DNA of 57,344 nt from an uncultured Eubacteriales bacterium (GTDB taxonomy: Bacteria; Bacillota; Clostridia; Peptostreptococcales; Anaerovoracaceae). The translations under genes and the position numbers were made by a program. The stretch is taken from assembly GCA_902778585.1 (NCBI GenBank), contig CACYYD010000019.1, positions 1 to 57,344 on the forward strand, written 5' to 3'. Under the pieces are notes generated by a model. It was not told the origin of the DNA. It saw only the letters and a list, made by a program, of their open reading frames with translations, and did no database searches. Shown here piece by piece: positions 6,171 to 15,062 of this stretch (the first letter of the stretch is position 1; every line of letters starts with the position of its first letter).

Positions 6171-7931
6171 TTATCTGGATGACAGCATCGCCGCGGCGGC
6201 GCGCGCGGCAGCTGCCGCGTCAGGCGTGTACATGTCCGCGCCTGCCTGTTCGCAGAATTCCTGCGTAACAGGCGCGCCGCCGATCAGTATCTTCACCTTG
6301 TCCCTTATGCCGCGTTCCTCTGCTTCTTTTACTACGCGCTTTATCTCGTCCATGCTGGTAGTCAGCAATGTAGAGCACGCGATTATGTCACATCCATTGT
6401 CCATGGCAGCCTGCACATAGTCCTCGGCTCCCACATCGCAGCCGAGATCTATGACTTCAAGTCCGCTGCCCTCCATCATTATCTTCACGAGGTTCTTGCC
6501 TATATCATGCAGGTCGCCTCTTACTGTGCCGAGGCAGACTTTTCCGGACGGGCCTCCGGAGGCTCCGCCCGCCAGCAAAGGCTTAAGTATGTCTGTCGCA
6601 GCAGACATGCAGTTTGCGGCCCTCAGCATCTCAGGGACAAATACCTCGCCAAGCGAGAAGTCCTCACCGAGCTCGTTCATGCCTCGCACAAGTCCGTCGG
6701 TAAGTATCGTCTGCGCGTCTGCCCCGCTGTCCAGAGCCTTTCTCACTGCATCCAGAGTCTCACTCACCGAGCCCTCCTGCAGCGCCTCGGATATCTCATC
6801 AAATACCGTACCCGCAAAGGCCTTCTCTGCCGCCTTTTCAGCAGGCGCATCGCCCGGCTTTGCAGCCGCGGCGCCGCTCCCGCCGGCGAGCCTTACAGGG
6901 TTCCTCCTGCCCCTTTCCGGAGCAGCGAATCCCGGCAGATGCACGCCCTCGTTGTATTTTCTTATCTCATCATCGATCCACGGATCCACGTGCTTGTACA
7001 CGGTCCCCGCGATACCGTATGTTATCGACGGTATGAAGTGACCGCCCGGGCAGTACTCATGAAGAGCGTCGTGCACGTACTTTCTGACTTCCTCTTCGCC
7101 CGCATCGGCCCTGTCGATGGCAGCTCCTATGCCGCCCATAAGCACCATGCGGCCTTTGAGTTTCTGCTGCAGTGCCGGGATGTCATTCTCAGGCAGCACG
7201 CCCTGCCACACCTGTATGCCTATCTCGGCCATGTCTTCAACTATAGGCACCAGATAGGAGTCGGCGTGGTGTATCGCAATGACACCCTGCTCCCTTATAT
7301 ATCCGTAGAATCTGCGGTAAGGTTCCTTGAAGAATTCACGCCACATCTCAGGCTTCATGAAGAGCGCGTCCTTGGTGCCCCAGTCATCATGTGAAAAGAT
7401 CACATCGGGCTTCAGGTTTTCTATGAGATGTTTCACATATGAGAGTCTGTACTCGGTGATGTAATCTATGAGTTCATGCATCTCCTTCGGATGGTCGTAC
7501 AGATTTGTCAGGACCTCCTGGAAAGGCATCAGAAAATGGCACTGCTCAAATATGCCCGTGCCCATAAATCCCGCAACAAGACGCTCATCACCTGCGCGCT
7601 CCCTTGCCCTCGCACGGCATCTCTCCCATGCTTCAGGATCGCTGCTGTGAGGGATAAACTCAGGCGCATGCGCGTAGTCGCGCCACCTTGTTATGTCCTT
7701 AATTACCTTATTCTCCTCAGTGACATGAGGCATCGATCCCGGAGCATCTGCCGGCCACTCAATGACTGTTCCCCAGCGATCCGTGATCGTGGCACCCGGC
7801 ATACGGCCCTCATGCAGATACTTGCCTATAGGATCGCCGAGCACCATCTGAAGAGCCTCATACTGCAGAAGCTGCCTCTCCGGCTTTCCGTCCGGTTTCA
7901 GAAGTTCAAGAAAGATCTCTTTTGCTGTCAT
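6171..7931 (-). CDS. UroD-like methyltransferase fused to a corrinoid-binding domain (CmuA-like architecture)
   Basis: Start set at ATG 7931 (GAGAGGG upstream); an upstream in-frame codon would overlap the preceding gene. In 586 residues: a uroporphyrinogen-decarboxylase-fold methyltransferase (about 1-345), an Ala/Gly/Lys-rich linker (about 350-375), a helical corrinoid cap (about 376-460), and a B12-binding Rossmann domain with the base-off motif G-D-L-H-D-I-G at 472-478. Fused methyltransferase plus corrinoid domain is the layout of CmuA, the chloromethane methyltransferase. The MtaA-type zinc motif H-x-C is not evident: the matching spot reads HHADS, and the later Cys is also absent, so the methyl donor is unknown. 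Methoxylated or methylated small molecules are possible donors. The next gene can pass the methyl group to homocysteine. Confidence 0.85.
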   Translation of the reverse strand: MTAKEIFLELLKPDGKPERQLLQYEALQMVLGDPIGKYLHEGRMPGATITDRWGTVIEWPADAPGSMPHVTEENKVIKDITRWRDYAHAPEFIPHSSDPEAWERCRARARERAGDERLVAGFMGTGIFEQCHFLMPFQEVLTNLYDHPKEMHELIDYITEYRLSYVKHLIENLKPDVIFSHDDWGTKDALFMKPEMWREFFKEPYRRFYGYIREQGVIAIHHADSYLVPIVEDMAEIGIQVWQGVLPENDIPALQQKLKGRMVLMGGIGAAIDRADAGEEEVRKYVHDALHEYCPGGHFIPSITYGIAGTVYKHVDPWIDDEIRKYNEGVHLPGFAAPERGRRNPVRLAGGSGAAAAKPGDAPAEKAAEKAFAGTVFDEISEALQEGSVSETLDAVRKALDSGADAQTILTDGLVRGMNELGEDFSLGEVFVPEMLRAANCMSAATDILKPLLAGGASGGPSGKVCLGTVRGDLHDIGKNLVKIMMEGSGLEVIDLGCDVGAEDYVQAAMDNGCDIIACSTLLTTSMDEIKRVVKEAEERGIRDKVKILIGGAPVTQEFCEQAGADMYTPDAAAAARAAAAMLSSR

Positions 7932-7944
7932 ACGGATCACCCTC

Positions 7945-8505
7945 TCAGTCTGTAAGTATGCACGATGTAAAGCACATCGTATTCTCACCGTAGTTGTATT
8001 TAAGTCCCGATCTTATGGCAACATCACTCACCAGAAGTCCGTACGCTTCCATGGAAGAAACCATTCTGTCAGGATGCCTGCACGGCCTGTCAGGATAAGT
8101 GCATGCCCTGCAAAGCCTGCATGTACCCGCACCCATCGGCAGGCAGTCAGGGTAAAAATGCCTTATCTGCCTTACCAGCGTATCAAAGCTTTTCTTATGC
8201 TGCTGCATAATGGCTGCCGTTCCCTTCATGTCGAAGCTGCCGTCAAGCGTTCCCATCGTCTGGACTATTATCCCGCTGCTGTATGCACCTGCACGCTCCG
8301 CGGCGCATTCTATGCTGCCGACCGCAGGCGGACAGCTCCAGCTTCTGCCGTAGCTCTTGCAGCTGTCAGCCGAGCACATGTCGCGGACCTCAGACCTGAA
8401 TTCAAGGGCGTCCATCGCAAGCGGAGCGGCGTAAGTAAAGCCCGCCTCCTTCGCCAGTGTGACAAGTTTATTCACTTCCGGGATCTGTCCTTCTTCTCTG
8501 ATCAT
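7945..8505 (-). CDS. DUF2284 Cys-rich metal-binding protein
   Basis: 186 residues with the DUF2284 pattern: MCSADSCKSYGRSWSCPP near residue 45, then GTCRLCRACTYPDRPCRHPD near 125. The ten or so cysteines suggest an Fe-S or zinc site. Proteins of this family are often encoded beside corrinoid methyltransferases and corrinoid activators, but no activity is established that I know of. It is the first gene of the methyl-transfer operon, behind a clear promoter, with a GAGGAAGG Shine-Dalgarno. The downstream gene begins 14 nt after its stop. A role in reductive upkeep of the corrinoid is a guess from context. Confidence 0.8.
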   Translation of the reverse strand: MIREEGQIPEVNKLVTLAKEAGFTYAAPLAMDALEFRSEVRDMCSADSCKSYGRSWSCPPAVGSIECAAERAGAYSSGIIVQTMGTLDGSFDMKGTAAIMQQHKKSFDTLVRQIRHFYPDCLPMGAGTCRLCRACTYPDRPCRHPDRMVSSMEAYGLLVSDVAIRSGLKYNYGENTMCFTSCILTD

Positions 8506-8539
8506 GGGTCCTTCCTCAAAAAATGAAATTGTTTACCAT

Positions 8540-8568
8540 ATTATACAATGATTTTCTGTATTAGTCGA
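8540..8568 (-). promoter_or_regulatory. Promoter of the corrinoid methyl-transfer operon
   Basis: On minus: TCGACT (8568-8563), a 17-nt spacer, then TATAAT (8545-8540). It faces away from the argG promoter in the same intergenic region and starts transcription about 30 nt before the DUF2284 gene. Confidence 0.7.
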
Positions 8569-8576
8569 AAACAGTG

Positions 8577-8605
8577 TTGACACAGTTTTTGTGTATATTT
8601 ATAAT
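8577..8605 (+). promoter_or_regulatory. Consensus sigma-A promoter of argGH
   Basis: TTGACA (8577-8582), a 17-nt spacer, TATAAT (8600-8605): a perfect match to the vegetative consensus. The expected start is near 8612, giving an 80-nt leader to argG. So strong a promoter needs a repressor for control, which fits the overlapping inverted repeat. Confidence 0.9.
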
Positions 8606-8625
8606 CTCATCATAATAAATATACA
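8592..8625. promoter_or_regulatory. Inverted repeat, candidate ArgR operator
   Basis: TGTATATTTAT (8592-8602) and ATAAATATACA (8615-8625) are exact inverted copies, 12 nt apart. Each can be read as an imperfect ARG box (TGTAT-ATTT-ATAAT and ATAAT-AAAT-ATACA), so together they form two facing boxes as is usual for ArgR. They cover the -10 and start site of argG. The assignment rests on the pattern and on the arginine-synthesis genes downstream; no argR gene is in the window. Confidence 0.55.
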
Positions 8626-8630
8626 AAAAG

Positions 8631-8653
8631 GCCCGCAAATATCATCTGCGGGC
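8631..8653. promoter_or_regulatory. Hairpin in the argG leader; terminator-like on the minus strand
   Basis: GCCCGC (8631-8636) pairs with GCGGGC (8648-8653) around an 11-nt loop. On plus no T run follows, so it is a leader hairpin. On minus it is followed by CTTTTTG, so it could stop antisense transcription coming out of argG before it reaches the divergent promoters. Confidence 0.5.
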
Positions 8654-8694
8654 TGAATAACGAGTATATATTAATGAAAAGGGGTATAACATAA

Positions 8695-9918
8695 ATGGAT
8701 AAGTCCAGCATCAAAAAAGTTGTTCTCGCATATTCCGGAGGACTCGACACTTCGATCATCATTCCGTGGCTCAAGGAAAACTACAACGATCCTGAGATCA
8801 TCACGGTAGCCGGAAACGTCGGCCAGGCAAGCGAACTTGAAGGCCTTGAAGAGAAAGCACTGAAGACAGGCGCAAGCAAACTCATCGTCGCCGACCTCAC
8901 GGATGAGATGGTAGACGAGGTCATCATCCCATCCCTCAAGATGGGCGCCAAGTATGAAAAGTATCTGCTCGGAACAGCCTTCGCCCGTCCTGTCATCGGA
9001 AAGAAGCTGGCAGAGATCGCTCTTGAGGAGGGCGCAGATGCCGTAGTACACGGCTGCACAGGCAAGGGAAACGACCAGGTAAGATTCGAGCTCGCCATCA
9101 AGAGATGGGCACTGGGCATGAAGGTCATCGCTCCGTGGAGAGAGTGGGATATCAAATCCAGAGATGAAGAGATCGATTACGCTGAGGCCCACAACGTGCC
9201 TCTGAAGATATCCAGAGAGACGAACTATTCAAAGGACATGAACCTCTGGCACCTGAGCCACGAGGGACTCGACCTTGAGGATCCGGCCAATGAGCCGCAG
9301 TATGAGAAGGAAGGCTTCCTCGAACTGGGAGTTTCCCCTCTTCAGGCTCCTGACGAACCGACTTACATCACACTCGGATTCGAAGCAGGCGCTCCTGTTT
9401 CCTTCAACGGAGAGAAGATGAAAGCCTCGAAGATCATCGAGAAGCTCAACGAGGTGGGCGGCGCCAACGGTATCGGCATCATCGACATCGTCGAGAACAG
9501 GCTGATCGGAATGAAGGACCGCGGCGTATACGAGACACCGGGCGGAACCATCCTCTACTTCGCTCACGAGCAGCTCGAGATGCTCACGGTAGACAAAGAC
9601 ACGATGCACCTCAAGCAGAAGCTGGCTGTCGATTATGCAGACATGCTGTACAACGGAAAGTGGTACTCGCCTCTCCAGGAAGCTCTCACAGCTTTCGCAA
9701 ATGAAGCCAACAAGTATGTAACAGGCGGAGTAAAGCTCAAACTGTACAAGGGCAACATCATCCCTGCGGGAATGACATCCCCTTACTCACTCTACTCGGA
9801 AGAGCTGGCGTCATTCGGCGAAACTGATTACGACCAGGCTCAGGCAGCAGGCTTCATCAACATCTGGGGCCTCCCTACAATGGTAGACGCACTCCGCAAG
9901 AAAGGCACACTGAAATAA
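8695..9918 (+). CDS. argG: Argininosuccinate synthase
   Basis: 407 residues, the normal length. It joins citrulline and aspartate using ATP to make argininosuccinate in the cytosol. The PP-loop motif [15 protein letters not shown] is at about 12-26, and the conserved [13 protein letters not shown] segment near 120 binds ATP and citrulline. AGGGG lies about 10 nt before the ATG. Its stop codon overlaps the argH start by one nucleotide (TAATG), so the two are coupled. With argH it converts citrulline to arginine and fumarate. Confidence 0.97.
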   Translation: MDKSSIKKVVLAYSGGLDTSIIIPWLKENYNDPEIITVAGNVGQASELEGLEEKALKTGASKLIVADLTDEMVDEVIIPSLKMGAKYEKYLLGTAFARPVIGKKLAEIALEEGADAVVHGCTGKGNDQVRFELAIKRWALGMKVIAPWREWDIKSRDEEIDYAEAHNVPLKISRETNYSKDMNLWHLSHEGLDLEDPANEPQYEKEGFLELGVSPLQAPDEPTYITLGFEAGAPVSFNGEKMKASKIIEKLNEVGGANGIGIIDIVENRLIGMKDRGVYETPGGTILYFAHEQLEMLTVDKDTMHLKQKLAVDYADMLYNGKWYSPLQEALTAFANEANKYVTGGVKLKLYKGNIIPAGMTSPYSLYSEELASFGETDYDQAQAAGFINIWGLPTMVDALRKKGTLK

Positions 9919-11291
9919 TGGACAAACTCTGGGCAGGCAGGACCGCCGGTACAACAGCAAATCTGGTAGATGAGATCAACTCCTCCATCGCGGTGGACAG
10001 GAGACTCTACAAAAGAGATATCGCAGGCAGTATCGCACACGCAAAGATGCTGGCAAAGCAGAACATAATAAGCTCCGAAGACGCGGACGCAATAGTCGCG
10101 GGTCTTGAAGGCATCGAAGCGGATATAACGTCGGGAGCTCTTCAGATAGACCCTGATGCAGAAGACATCCATATGTTTGTCGAGACCGTGCTCACTCAGC
10201 GCATAGGCGACACGGGCAAGATGCTCCACACCGCAAGGAGCCGCAACGATCAGGTAGCTCTCGACACAAAGATGTACTGCATCGAAGAGATCGACAGCGT
10301 GGATGCCCTTCTGTGCGAACTCATGAAGGTGCTCTCTGACAAGGCCGAGAAGAATCTCGAGGTCATAATGCCGGGCTACACTCATATGCAGCACGCGCAG
10401 CCTGTCTCCCTCGCGCAGCATCTGATGGCTTACGCTATGATGTTTGAGAGAGACAAGAGCAGACTCAGAGACTGCAAGAACAGGATGCTCGAAAGGTCCC
10501 CTATCGGAGCCTGCGCTCTGGCCGGCACCACCTTCAGCATCGACAGGGATTACGAGGCATCGCTTCTGGGATTCAGCGGGATCTCCATGAACAGCATGGA
10601 CGCCGTATCCGACAGGGACCACTTCGTAGAGCTCATGTCGGCTCTGGCCATCATAATGATGCACTGTTCAAGGCTGTCCGAAGAGATAATCATGTGGGCG
10701 ACTTCGGAGTTCAACTTTGTGCAGCTTCCGGATGAGTACACAACAGGCTCATCCATAATGCCGCAGAAGAAGAACCCTGATGTAGCCGAGCTTTGCAGGG
10801 GAAAGACCGGCAGGGTCTACGGAAACCTGATGTCGCTGCTGACAGTTCTGAAGGGCCTACCTCTTGCGTACAACAAGGACATACAGGAAGACAAGGAGCC
10901 GCTCTTCGACTCGGTAGAGACGGTAAAGCTCTGCATCGAAGCCTTCATCGAGATGGTCGATGTAATGATCGTGAACGAGGAGCGCATGTACGAATCCGCT
11001 ACACAGGGATACGTAAATGCTACCGACCTCGCCGATTACCTTGTGGTAAAGGGTCTTCCTTTCAGGGACGCGTACAATGTGTCGGGCAAGGTAGTCTCCT
11101 ACTGCATCGGACGCGGCTGCAAGCTCGAGGAGCTTCCGCTTGAAGAGTATAAGATGTTCTCCCCTCTGATCGAGGCTGACGTTCATGAGAGGCTCTCGCT
11201 CAAGACCTGCATGGAGAAGCGTAATTCCGCCGGAGGCACGAGCCCGGACTCCGTCAAGAAACAGATCGAATACATAAGAAATCTTATCTAA
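9918..11291 (+). CDS. argH: Argininosuccinate lyase
   Basis: 457 residues of the aspartase/fumarase superfamily. It cleaves argininosuccinate to arginine and fumarate. Visible motifs are TARSRNDQVALD near 110, MPGYTHMQHAQPVS near 155, and the signature loop GSSIMPQKKNPDVAEL near 280 with the catalytic Ser. It follows argG in an overlapping pair, and the terminator at 11296 closes the unit. The fumarate made here could feed the fumarase-type genes that converge from the other strand. Confidence 0.97.
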   Translation: MDKLWAGRTAGTTANLVDEINSSIAVDRRLYKRDIAGSIAHAKMLAKQNIISSEDADAIVAGLEGIEADITSGALQIDPDAEDIHMFVETVLTQRIGDTGKMLHTARSRNDQVALDTKMYCIEEIDSVDALLCELMKVLSDKAEKNLEVIMPGYTHMQHAQPVSLAQHLMAYAMMFERDKSRLRDCKNRMLERSPIGACALAGTTFSIDRDYEASLLGFSGISMNSMDAVSDRDHFVELMSALAIIMMHCSRLSEEIIMWATSEFNFVQLPDEYTTGSSIMPQKKNPDVAELCRGKTGRVYGNLMSLLTVLKGLPLAYNKDIQEDKEPLFDSVETVKLCIEAFIEMVDVMIVNEERMYESATQGYVNATDLADYLVVKGLPFRDAYNVSGKVVSYCIGRGCKLEELPLEEYKMFSPLIEADVHERLSLKTCMEKRNSAGGTSPDSVKKQIEYIRNLI

Positions 11292-11295
11292 AGAA

Positions 11296-11331
11296 AGATC
11301 CTGCGGCATCATACCGCAGGATCTCTTATTT
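11296..11331 (+). terminator. Terminator of argGH
   Basis: AGATCCTGCGG (11296-11306) pairs with CCGCAGGATCT (11314-11324), an 11-bp stem with a 7-nt loop, followed by CTTATTTC. It lies 5 nt past the argH stop and before the convergent dehydratase gene. Confidence 0.85.
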
Positions 11332-11352
11332 CACATCATAATTGCAGACCGA

Positions 11353-11976
11353 TCACCAGCGGGCGATCTCTTCAGTTATCCGCTCCGCCTGCTCGTCCTT
11401 TCTGGCATTATACTCCTTCTTCTTGTTCTCGAAGTAGTTGTTGCCCTCAGTGTCTATCGTCACGATGAGAGGTCCGAATTCCTTTACCTTCATGACCCAG
11501 ACGGCTTCAGGCATTCCGAGATCGGACCATTCAACACCGCTCGTCTCCTCGACGCATACGGCGTTGACCACGGCGCAGCCGGCAGGAGCAGCGCAGTGTA
11601 TCGCGCAGAATTCCCTGCATCCGCGCGCGGTATCGTCCTTCATTCCGCCCTTGCCTATGACTATCTTTACTCCGGTCTCCCTGATGAAGTCATACTCGAA
11701 TCTTTCCATGCGCATGGATGTTGTCGGTCCTATCGACACCATCTCATAGCTGCCGTCATCAAGCTGCCGTACGATAGGGCCGGCATGGAATACAGCACCG
11801 TTCTTTATGCTGCCCGGAAAGTCCCTGCCTTCACGGGTGACTCTCTCGTGAACGGCATCCCTGCCTGTAAAGAGGTCGCCGCTCAGGTAGATGGTATCTC
11901 CCGCATGGAGATTCTTTATGTCTTCGTCCATGACCGGAGTCGTAATTACGGTTTTTCCGTTCTTTATTTCTGTCAT
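11353..11976 (-). CDS. Class I fumarase / L(+)-tartrate dehydratase beta subunit
   Basis: 207 residues matching the C-terminal swivel domain of class I fumarases and TtdB. It opens TPVMDEDIKNLHAGD, has the GPTTSMRME substrate-phosphate-type loop near 85 and KGGMKDDT near 110. It pairs with the alpha subunit just upstream (15-nt gap, GGAGG before this ATG) to form an oxygen-sensitive [4Fe-4S] hydro-lyase. Sequence alone does not separate fumarase from tartrate dehydratase; the malic enzyme gene upstream favours fumarate-malate interconversion. Confidence 0.88.
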   Translation of the reverse strand: MTEIKNGKTVITTPVMDEDIKNLHAGDTIYLSGDLFTGRDAVHERVTREGRDFPGSIKNGAVFHAGPIVRQLDDGSYEMVSIGPTTSMRMERFEYDFIRETGVKIVIGKGGMKDDTARGCREFCAIHCAAPAGCAVVNAVCVEETSGVEWSDLGMPEAVWVMKVKEFGPLIVTIDTEGNNYFENKKKEYNARKDEQAERITEEIARW

Positions 11977-11991
11977 TGCCTGCCTCCGATC

Positions 11992-12888
11992 TTAGCCCTT
12001 AAAGCCCGAATGTGTAGTGGATCTGAAGCCCAGGTCCCTGTCGAATACTATTGCGCCCCTTCTGTGCGCCCAGCATCCGAAGTTGACCGCAACGCCCAGA
12101 GTCGCCGGATGTCTCGGAGTATTGACTATGTTCACGCCGAGGACCGAGCTGCTGCCGCCGAAGCCCTGAGGTCCGAGCCCTATAGCGTTTACGCCTTCTT
12201 CGAGGAGTTTCTCCATCTCAGCCGCCTTCGGGTCGTCACTGACGGAATCCACGCTGCGCATCAATGCCTTCTTTGAGTTCATCGCAGCCGTCTCCACGGA
12301 GTTACCGACTCCGACGCCGATCAGAAGTGGCGGGCACGCGTTGAGCCCGTACTCTGTGACACGGTCAAGAACGAACGGGATGATCGCCTTGTATCCTGCT
12401 CCCGGCATGAAGACCTCAGCCTTGCCCGGAAGCGAGCATCCGCCACCGGCATAATAGGTGTAGATCTCACAGTCATCGCGGTCAGGCACTATGTCCCACC
12501 ATATCACAGGTACGCCCTTTCCGACGTTGTTTCCCGTGTTCACATCGCTGAATGTCTCCACACAGTTAGGTCTGAGAGGTGTCTCGCGTGTAGCCTTGAG
12601 AACAGCTTCAGTCAGAAGCCTCTCCATCTCATTCATCATCGGGAAACCCGAACCGCATCTGACCCAGAACTGCACGACGCCCGTGTCCTGGCACAGAGGT
12701 CTGTCAAGTTCTTCTGCGAGCCTGAGGTTTCTGAACATCGTTTCATAGACTGCCATGGCCGCAGGGTCTGTCTCTTTTTCGCTGAGTTCTCTGAGCTTCG
12801 CTCCGACATCATCCGGAAGGATCTTCACGGTATGCCCTATAAAGGACGCCATCGCGTCGACAATGATCTTTTCTTTTTCTGCGTTCAA
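11992..12888 (-). CDS. Class I fumarase / L(+)-tartrate dehydratase alpha subunit
   Basis: 298 residues if started at TTG 12888, which has an AGGAGAG Shine-Dalgarno 7 nt upstream. A farther upstream ATG (12951) would overlap the malic enzyme gene and has no such site. The Fe-S cluster half: LCQDTGVVQFWV carries one ligand, with other candidates in GGGCSLPGK and NACPPLL. GLGPQGFGG is also typical. Together with the beta subunit it hydrates fumarate to malate or dehydrates tartrate. Gene order malic enzyme, alpha, beta suggests a path from C4 dicarboxylates to pyruvate. Confidence 0.88.
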   Translation of the reverse strand: MNAEKEKIIVDAMASFIGHTVKILPDDVGAKLRELSEKETDPAAMAVYETMFRNLRLAEELDRPLCQDTGVVQFWVRCGSGFPMMNEMERLLTEAVLKATRETPLRPNCVETFSDVNTGNNVGKGVPVIWWDIVPDRDDCEIYTYYAGGGCSLPGKAEVFMPGAGYKAIIPFVLDRVTEYGLNACPPLLIGVGVGNSVETAAMNSKKALMRSVDSVSDDPKAAEMEKLLEEGVNAIGLGPQGFGGSSSVLGVNIVNTPRHPATLGVAVNFGCWAHRRGAIVFDRDLGFRSTTHSGFKG

Positions 12889-12910
12889 AATCGTCTCTCC
12901 TGTCTGATGC

Positions 12911-14086
12911 TTATCTGCGTGCGGCTCCGGTCGCTCTTGCGGCTTCGGCAACTGCCTTTGCCACCGCCGGGCCTACGCGCTTATCGAATGCTTTCGGGAT
13001 GATGTATTCCGCCGATAGTTCCTCATCGGAAATCAGTCCTGCCAGCGCTTCTGACGCGGCAAGCTTCATCTCTTCGTTTATGGTGCTTGCCATGCAGTCG
13101 AATGCGCCTCTGAAAATGCCGGGGAAAGCGAGCACGTTGTTTATCTGGTTAGGGAAATCCGAGCGGCCGGTCGACACCACCGCGGCGCCGGCAGCCTTCG
13201 CTTCTTCAGGAAAGATCTCAGGCACCGGATTCGCGCAGGCAAAGATTATAGGGTCGGGATTCATCGAGCGCACCATGTCGCCCGTGACAAGTCCCGGGGC
13301 AGAAACGCCGATAAAGATATCCGCTCCCTTAAGGGCGTCGGCAAGGCTCCCCTTCTCAGCTGAAAGGTTGGTCACCTCTGCCATCTCCTCTTTTATCCAG
13401 TTCATGCCCTCAGGGCGGCCCTTGTAGATCATGCCCCTGCGGTCTGTCATCACTATGTTCTTAAAGCCGTAGGTCAGAAGCAGCTTTGTGATGGATATCG
13501 CTGCCGCCCCGGCGCCGGACGTTACTATCTTCACGTCCTCCTTCTTCTTTCCCGTGACCTTGAGTGCGTTCATAAGTCCCGCAAGCGTTATGACGGCCGT
13601 GCCGTGCTGGTCATCGTGAAAGACAGGAATGTCGCACCTCTCCTTGAGTTTTTTCTCTATCTCAAAGCAGCGCGGCGCCGAGATGTCCTCGAGGTTGATC
13701 CCTCCGAAGGACCCGGAAATCTGATATATGGTCTCAACGATGGTATCGACATCGTGTGACTTTATGCACAGCGGAAATGCGTCAACATCACCGAAGGACT
13801 TGAAGAGCACGCATTTGCCCTCCATTACCGGCATGCCGGCCTCCGGGCCGATGTCTCCGAGCCCGAGAACGGCTGAACCGTCCGTGATAACTGCGCAGGT
13901 GTTCCATCTCCTGGTGAGCTCGTAGCTCATCTCCGGGTCTTCCTGTATCTCGAGGCACGGCTCCGCAACGCCCGGTGTATAAGCGAGCGAGAGGTCATCC
14001 TCGTTGTCTACCTGTACCCTCGAAACTACCTCTATCTTTCCCTTCCACTGCTCATGCAGTCGTTCAGATTCCTTGGCATAATCCAT
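12911..14086 (-). CDS. Malic enzyme (malate to pyruvate, NAD(P)-dependent)
   Basis: 391 residues, the short bacterial form. It oxidatively decarboxylates malate to pyruvate and CO2. LAYTPGVAEPCLEI near 33 and VITDGSAVLGLGDIG near 68 mark the catalytic domain, with Lys in FPLCIKSHD and metal ligands in FHDDQHGTA. The Rossmann part follows (TSGAGAAAISITKLL near 190). The start has AAGGGGAC upstream. It leads an operon with the two dehydratase subunits. Confidence 0.93.
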   Translation of the reverse strand: MDYAKESERLHEQWKGKIEVVSRVQVDNEDDLSLAYTPGVAEPCLEIQEDPEMSYELTRRWNTCAVITDGSAVLGLGDIGPEAGMPVMEGKCVLFKSFGDVDAFPLCIKSHDVDTIVETIYQISGSFGGINLEDISAPRCFEIEKKLKERCDIPVFHDDQHGTAVITLAGLMNALKVTGKKKEDVKIVTSGAGAAAISITKLLLTYGFKNIVMTDRRGMIYKGRPEGMNWIKEEMAEVTNLSAEKGSLADALKGADIFIGVSAPGLVTGDMVRSMNPDPIIFACANPVPEIFPEEAKAAGAAVVSTGRSDFPNQINNVLAFPGIFRGAFDCMASTINEEMKLAASEALAGLISDEELSAEYIIPKAFDKRVGPAVAKAVAEAARATGAARR

Positions 14087-14120
14087 TAAGTGCTCTGTCC
14101 CCTTTCCCCTTTAGCTTTTT

Positions 14121-15062
14121 TTATTGAAGAGCCGCTTTTACTATATCCTCTGCGGTCATTCCGTATTTCTTCAGGAGCTCTGCAGGCTTGCCTGACTCAC
14201 CGAAGCAGTCGTGCTGTCCGACCATTGTGATCCTGCACGGGCACTTCTGAGCCGTTACCTCAGCTACTGCCGAGCCGAGTCCTCCGATCACGGAGTGCTC
14301 CTCTGCTGTAACGATGTGTCCGCATTCTTCAGCCGCTCTGATGATCGCATCCTCATCGATAGGCTTTACAGTGTGCATGTCGATGACTCTGGCCTTTACG
14401 CCTCTTTCCCTGAGCTCCATGGCAGCTTCCATTGCAGCCGCTACCATGATGCCGTTGGCGATGATGGCAACGTCATTGCCCTCCATGATCTCGTAAGCCT
14501 TTCCGACTTTGAGCTGTGATGCAGCGTCCGAACCTTCGATGTAGATCTCAGGAACTCCCGACCTTCCGAGTCTGAAGTATGCCGGACCATCCGTATCGAA
14601 CTCCTGCTTCATGAGGATCTTTGTGCTGACTGCGTCCGCAGGCACTATGACCTTCATGTCAGGCAGGACTCTCATGAGAGCGATGTCCTCGAATGTCTGG
14701 TGTGTTGCTCCGTCCTCGCCGACAGTTATGCCGCCGTGAGTAGCGCAGACCTTCACGTTCGCCTTTGTATGAGCGATGCTGTTTCTTACTATCTCGTAGG
14801 CACGTCCTGCCGCGAACATGGCGAAAGAACTTGCAGCTACGACATGTCCGCTGAGAGCGATGCCGGCAGCTTCTGCCATCATGTCCTGCTCGGAGATGCC
14901 GCATTCGATGAATCTTTCAGGATACGCCTTCTCAAAGCCGTCAGTCTTGTTGGACCCCGAGAGGTCGGCGCTCATGACGATGAGGTCTTCTCTCTCAGCT
15001 CCGTATTCTACCAGGAATTTTCCGTACGCCTCTCTTGTGGCGGTCTTCTTTACGTCTGCCAT
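14121..15062 (-). CDS. Transketolase, C-terminal subunit
   Basis: 313 residues holding the pyrimidine-binding and C-terminal domains of transketolase. Features are the GISEQDMMAEAAGIA segment with the cofactor-activating Glu near 60, THGGITVGEDGATHQTFED near 110, and a C-terminal domain with VIDMHTVKPID. It works with the N-terminal half encoded upstream; start and stop codons overlap (TAATG). The pair does the transketolase reactions of the non-oxidative pentose phosphate pathway, making ribose and erythrose phosphates. The split form is common in Clostridia. Confidence 0.93.
   Translation of the reverse strand: MADVKKTATREAYGKFLVEYGAEREDLIVMSADLSGSNKTDGFEKAYPERFIECGISEQDMMAEAAGIALSGHVVAASSFAMFAAGRAYEIVRNSIAHTKANVKVCATHGGITVGEDGATHQTFEDIALMRVLPDMKVIVPADAVSTKILMKQEFDTDGPAYFRLGRSGVPEIYIEGSDAASQLKVGKAYEIMEGNDVAIIANGIMVAAAMEAAMELRERGVKARVIDMHTVKPIDEDAIIRAAEECGHIVTAEEHSVIGGLGSAVAEVTAQKCPCRITMVGQHDCFGESGKPAELLKKYGMTAEDIVKAALQ

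Noticed and set aside
8631..8653. Attenuator terminator for argG
   Set aside because: The hairpin has no T run on the plus strand; only the antisense reading looks like a terminator.
12889..12951. Upstream ATG start for the dehydratase alpha subunit
   Set aside because: It would overlap the malic enzyme end, has no Shine-Dalgarno and adds a non-conserved tail; the TTG at 12888 has AGGAGAG at ideal spacing.
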